This document shows positions 23,348-23,377 of a DNA stretch of 23,377 nt, one piece after another (within the stretch, counting starts at the first letter, position 1; each line of letters opens with the position of its first letter). A model generated the notes under the pieces. The model did not search any database. It saw only the letters and a program-made list of their open reading frames with translations, and was not told the DNA's origin. Origin of the DNA: an uncultured Bacteroides sp. (lineage in GTDB: Bacteria; Bacteroidota; Bacteroidia; Bacteroidales; Bacteroidaceae); the NCBI RefSeq assembly GCF_902491285.1, contig NZ_CABUHK010000083.1, forward strand, positions 1 through 23,377. The letters are read 5' to 3'. The position numbers and the translations under genes were made by a program.

Positions 23348-23377
23348 CCCATCACCAATAAATACTCTGAAAATATG

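Noticed and set aside
1..23377. CRISPR arrays, insertion sequences, prophage or conjugative genes
   Set aside because: No regularly spaced repeats, transposase, integrase, phage or transfer gene patterns were seen anywhere in the window.

Overview
The window looks like chromosomal DNA of a Bacteroides-type gut anaerobe, probably close to the B. thetaiotaomicron/ovatus group. Three things point there: (i) many upstream regions carry the Bacteroides sigma-70 -7 element TAnnTTTG, twice with a perfect TTTG box 20 bases upstream; (ii) the gene types are typical (FeoA-FeoB fusion, Rho with a huge low-complexity insertion, Ser-type sulfatase, TPR-linked sensor kinases, cytochrome c maturation of the ResB/CcsA type); (iii) start codons mostly lack a Shine-Dalgarno sequence and sit in A-rich leaders. 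The species itself cannot be fixed by eye.

Layout. 1-3841 (+): end-truncated ABC-F ATPase, NudC NADH pyrophosphatase, a 32-codon ORF that resembles the severed N-terminus of a Crp/Fnr regulator, and a DUF418 membrane protein. 4026-6885 (-): FeoAB ferrous iron transporter, translationally coupled to a Cys-rich membrane protein, then tRNA-Cys(GCA) with its own promoter and terminator. 7052-8332 (+): tilS, divergent from feoAB and overlapping by 16 bp the convergent gene for a flavodoxin/2x[4Fe-4S] protein (8317-9153, -). 9388-11574 (+): rho, encoding a 728-residue Rho with a ~300-residue disordered K/A/P-rich then Q/N-rich insertion. 11575-11869 is a structured gap with two inverted repeats and a strongly C-rich, G-poor tract, followed by a secreted Ser-type sulfatase and a strong terminator.

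13426-17240 (+): two paralogous TPR/transmembrane sensor kinases overlapping by ATGA. The first keeps every kinase motif. The second has lost the phosphoacceptor His (Tyr instead), the adjacent Glu, and the recognisable N, G1 and G2 boxes, so it is a pseudo-histidine-kinase. I regard this coupled kinase/pseudokinase pair as the best candidate for an undescribed system here. No response regulator is encoded nearby.

17280-19982 (+): a MATE transporter and Ffh (SRP54), each with its own -7 element, closed by a strong terminator. 20190-23241 (+): a compact three-gene respiratory module of ResB-like protein, CcsA-like haem lyase (4-bp overlap) and a membrane-anchored tri-haem cytochrome c peroxidase, preceded by a 7-3-7 inverted repeat placed like an activator site and closed by a terminator. 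The window ends with a perfect promoter and the ATG of a further plus-strand gene.

Links between genes: ferrous iron uptake, the Fe-S flavodoxin protein, cytochrome c maturation and the peroxidase all fit anaerobic iron, redox and peroxide physiology, but apart from the feo and ccp clusters most genes look like independent transcription units.
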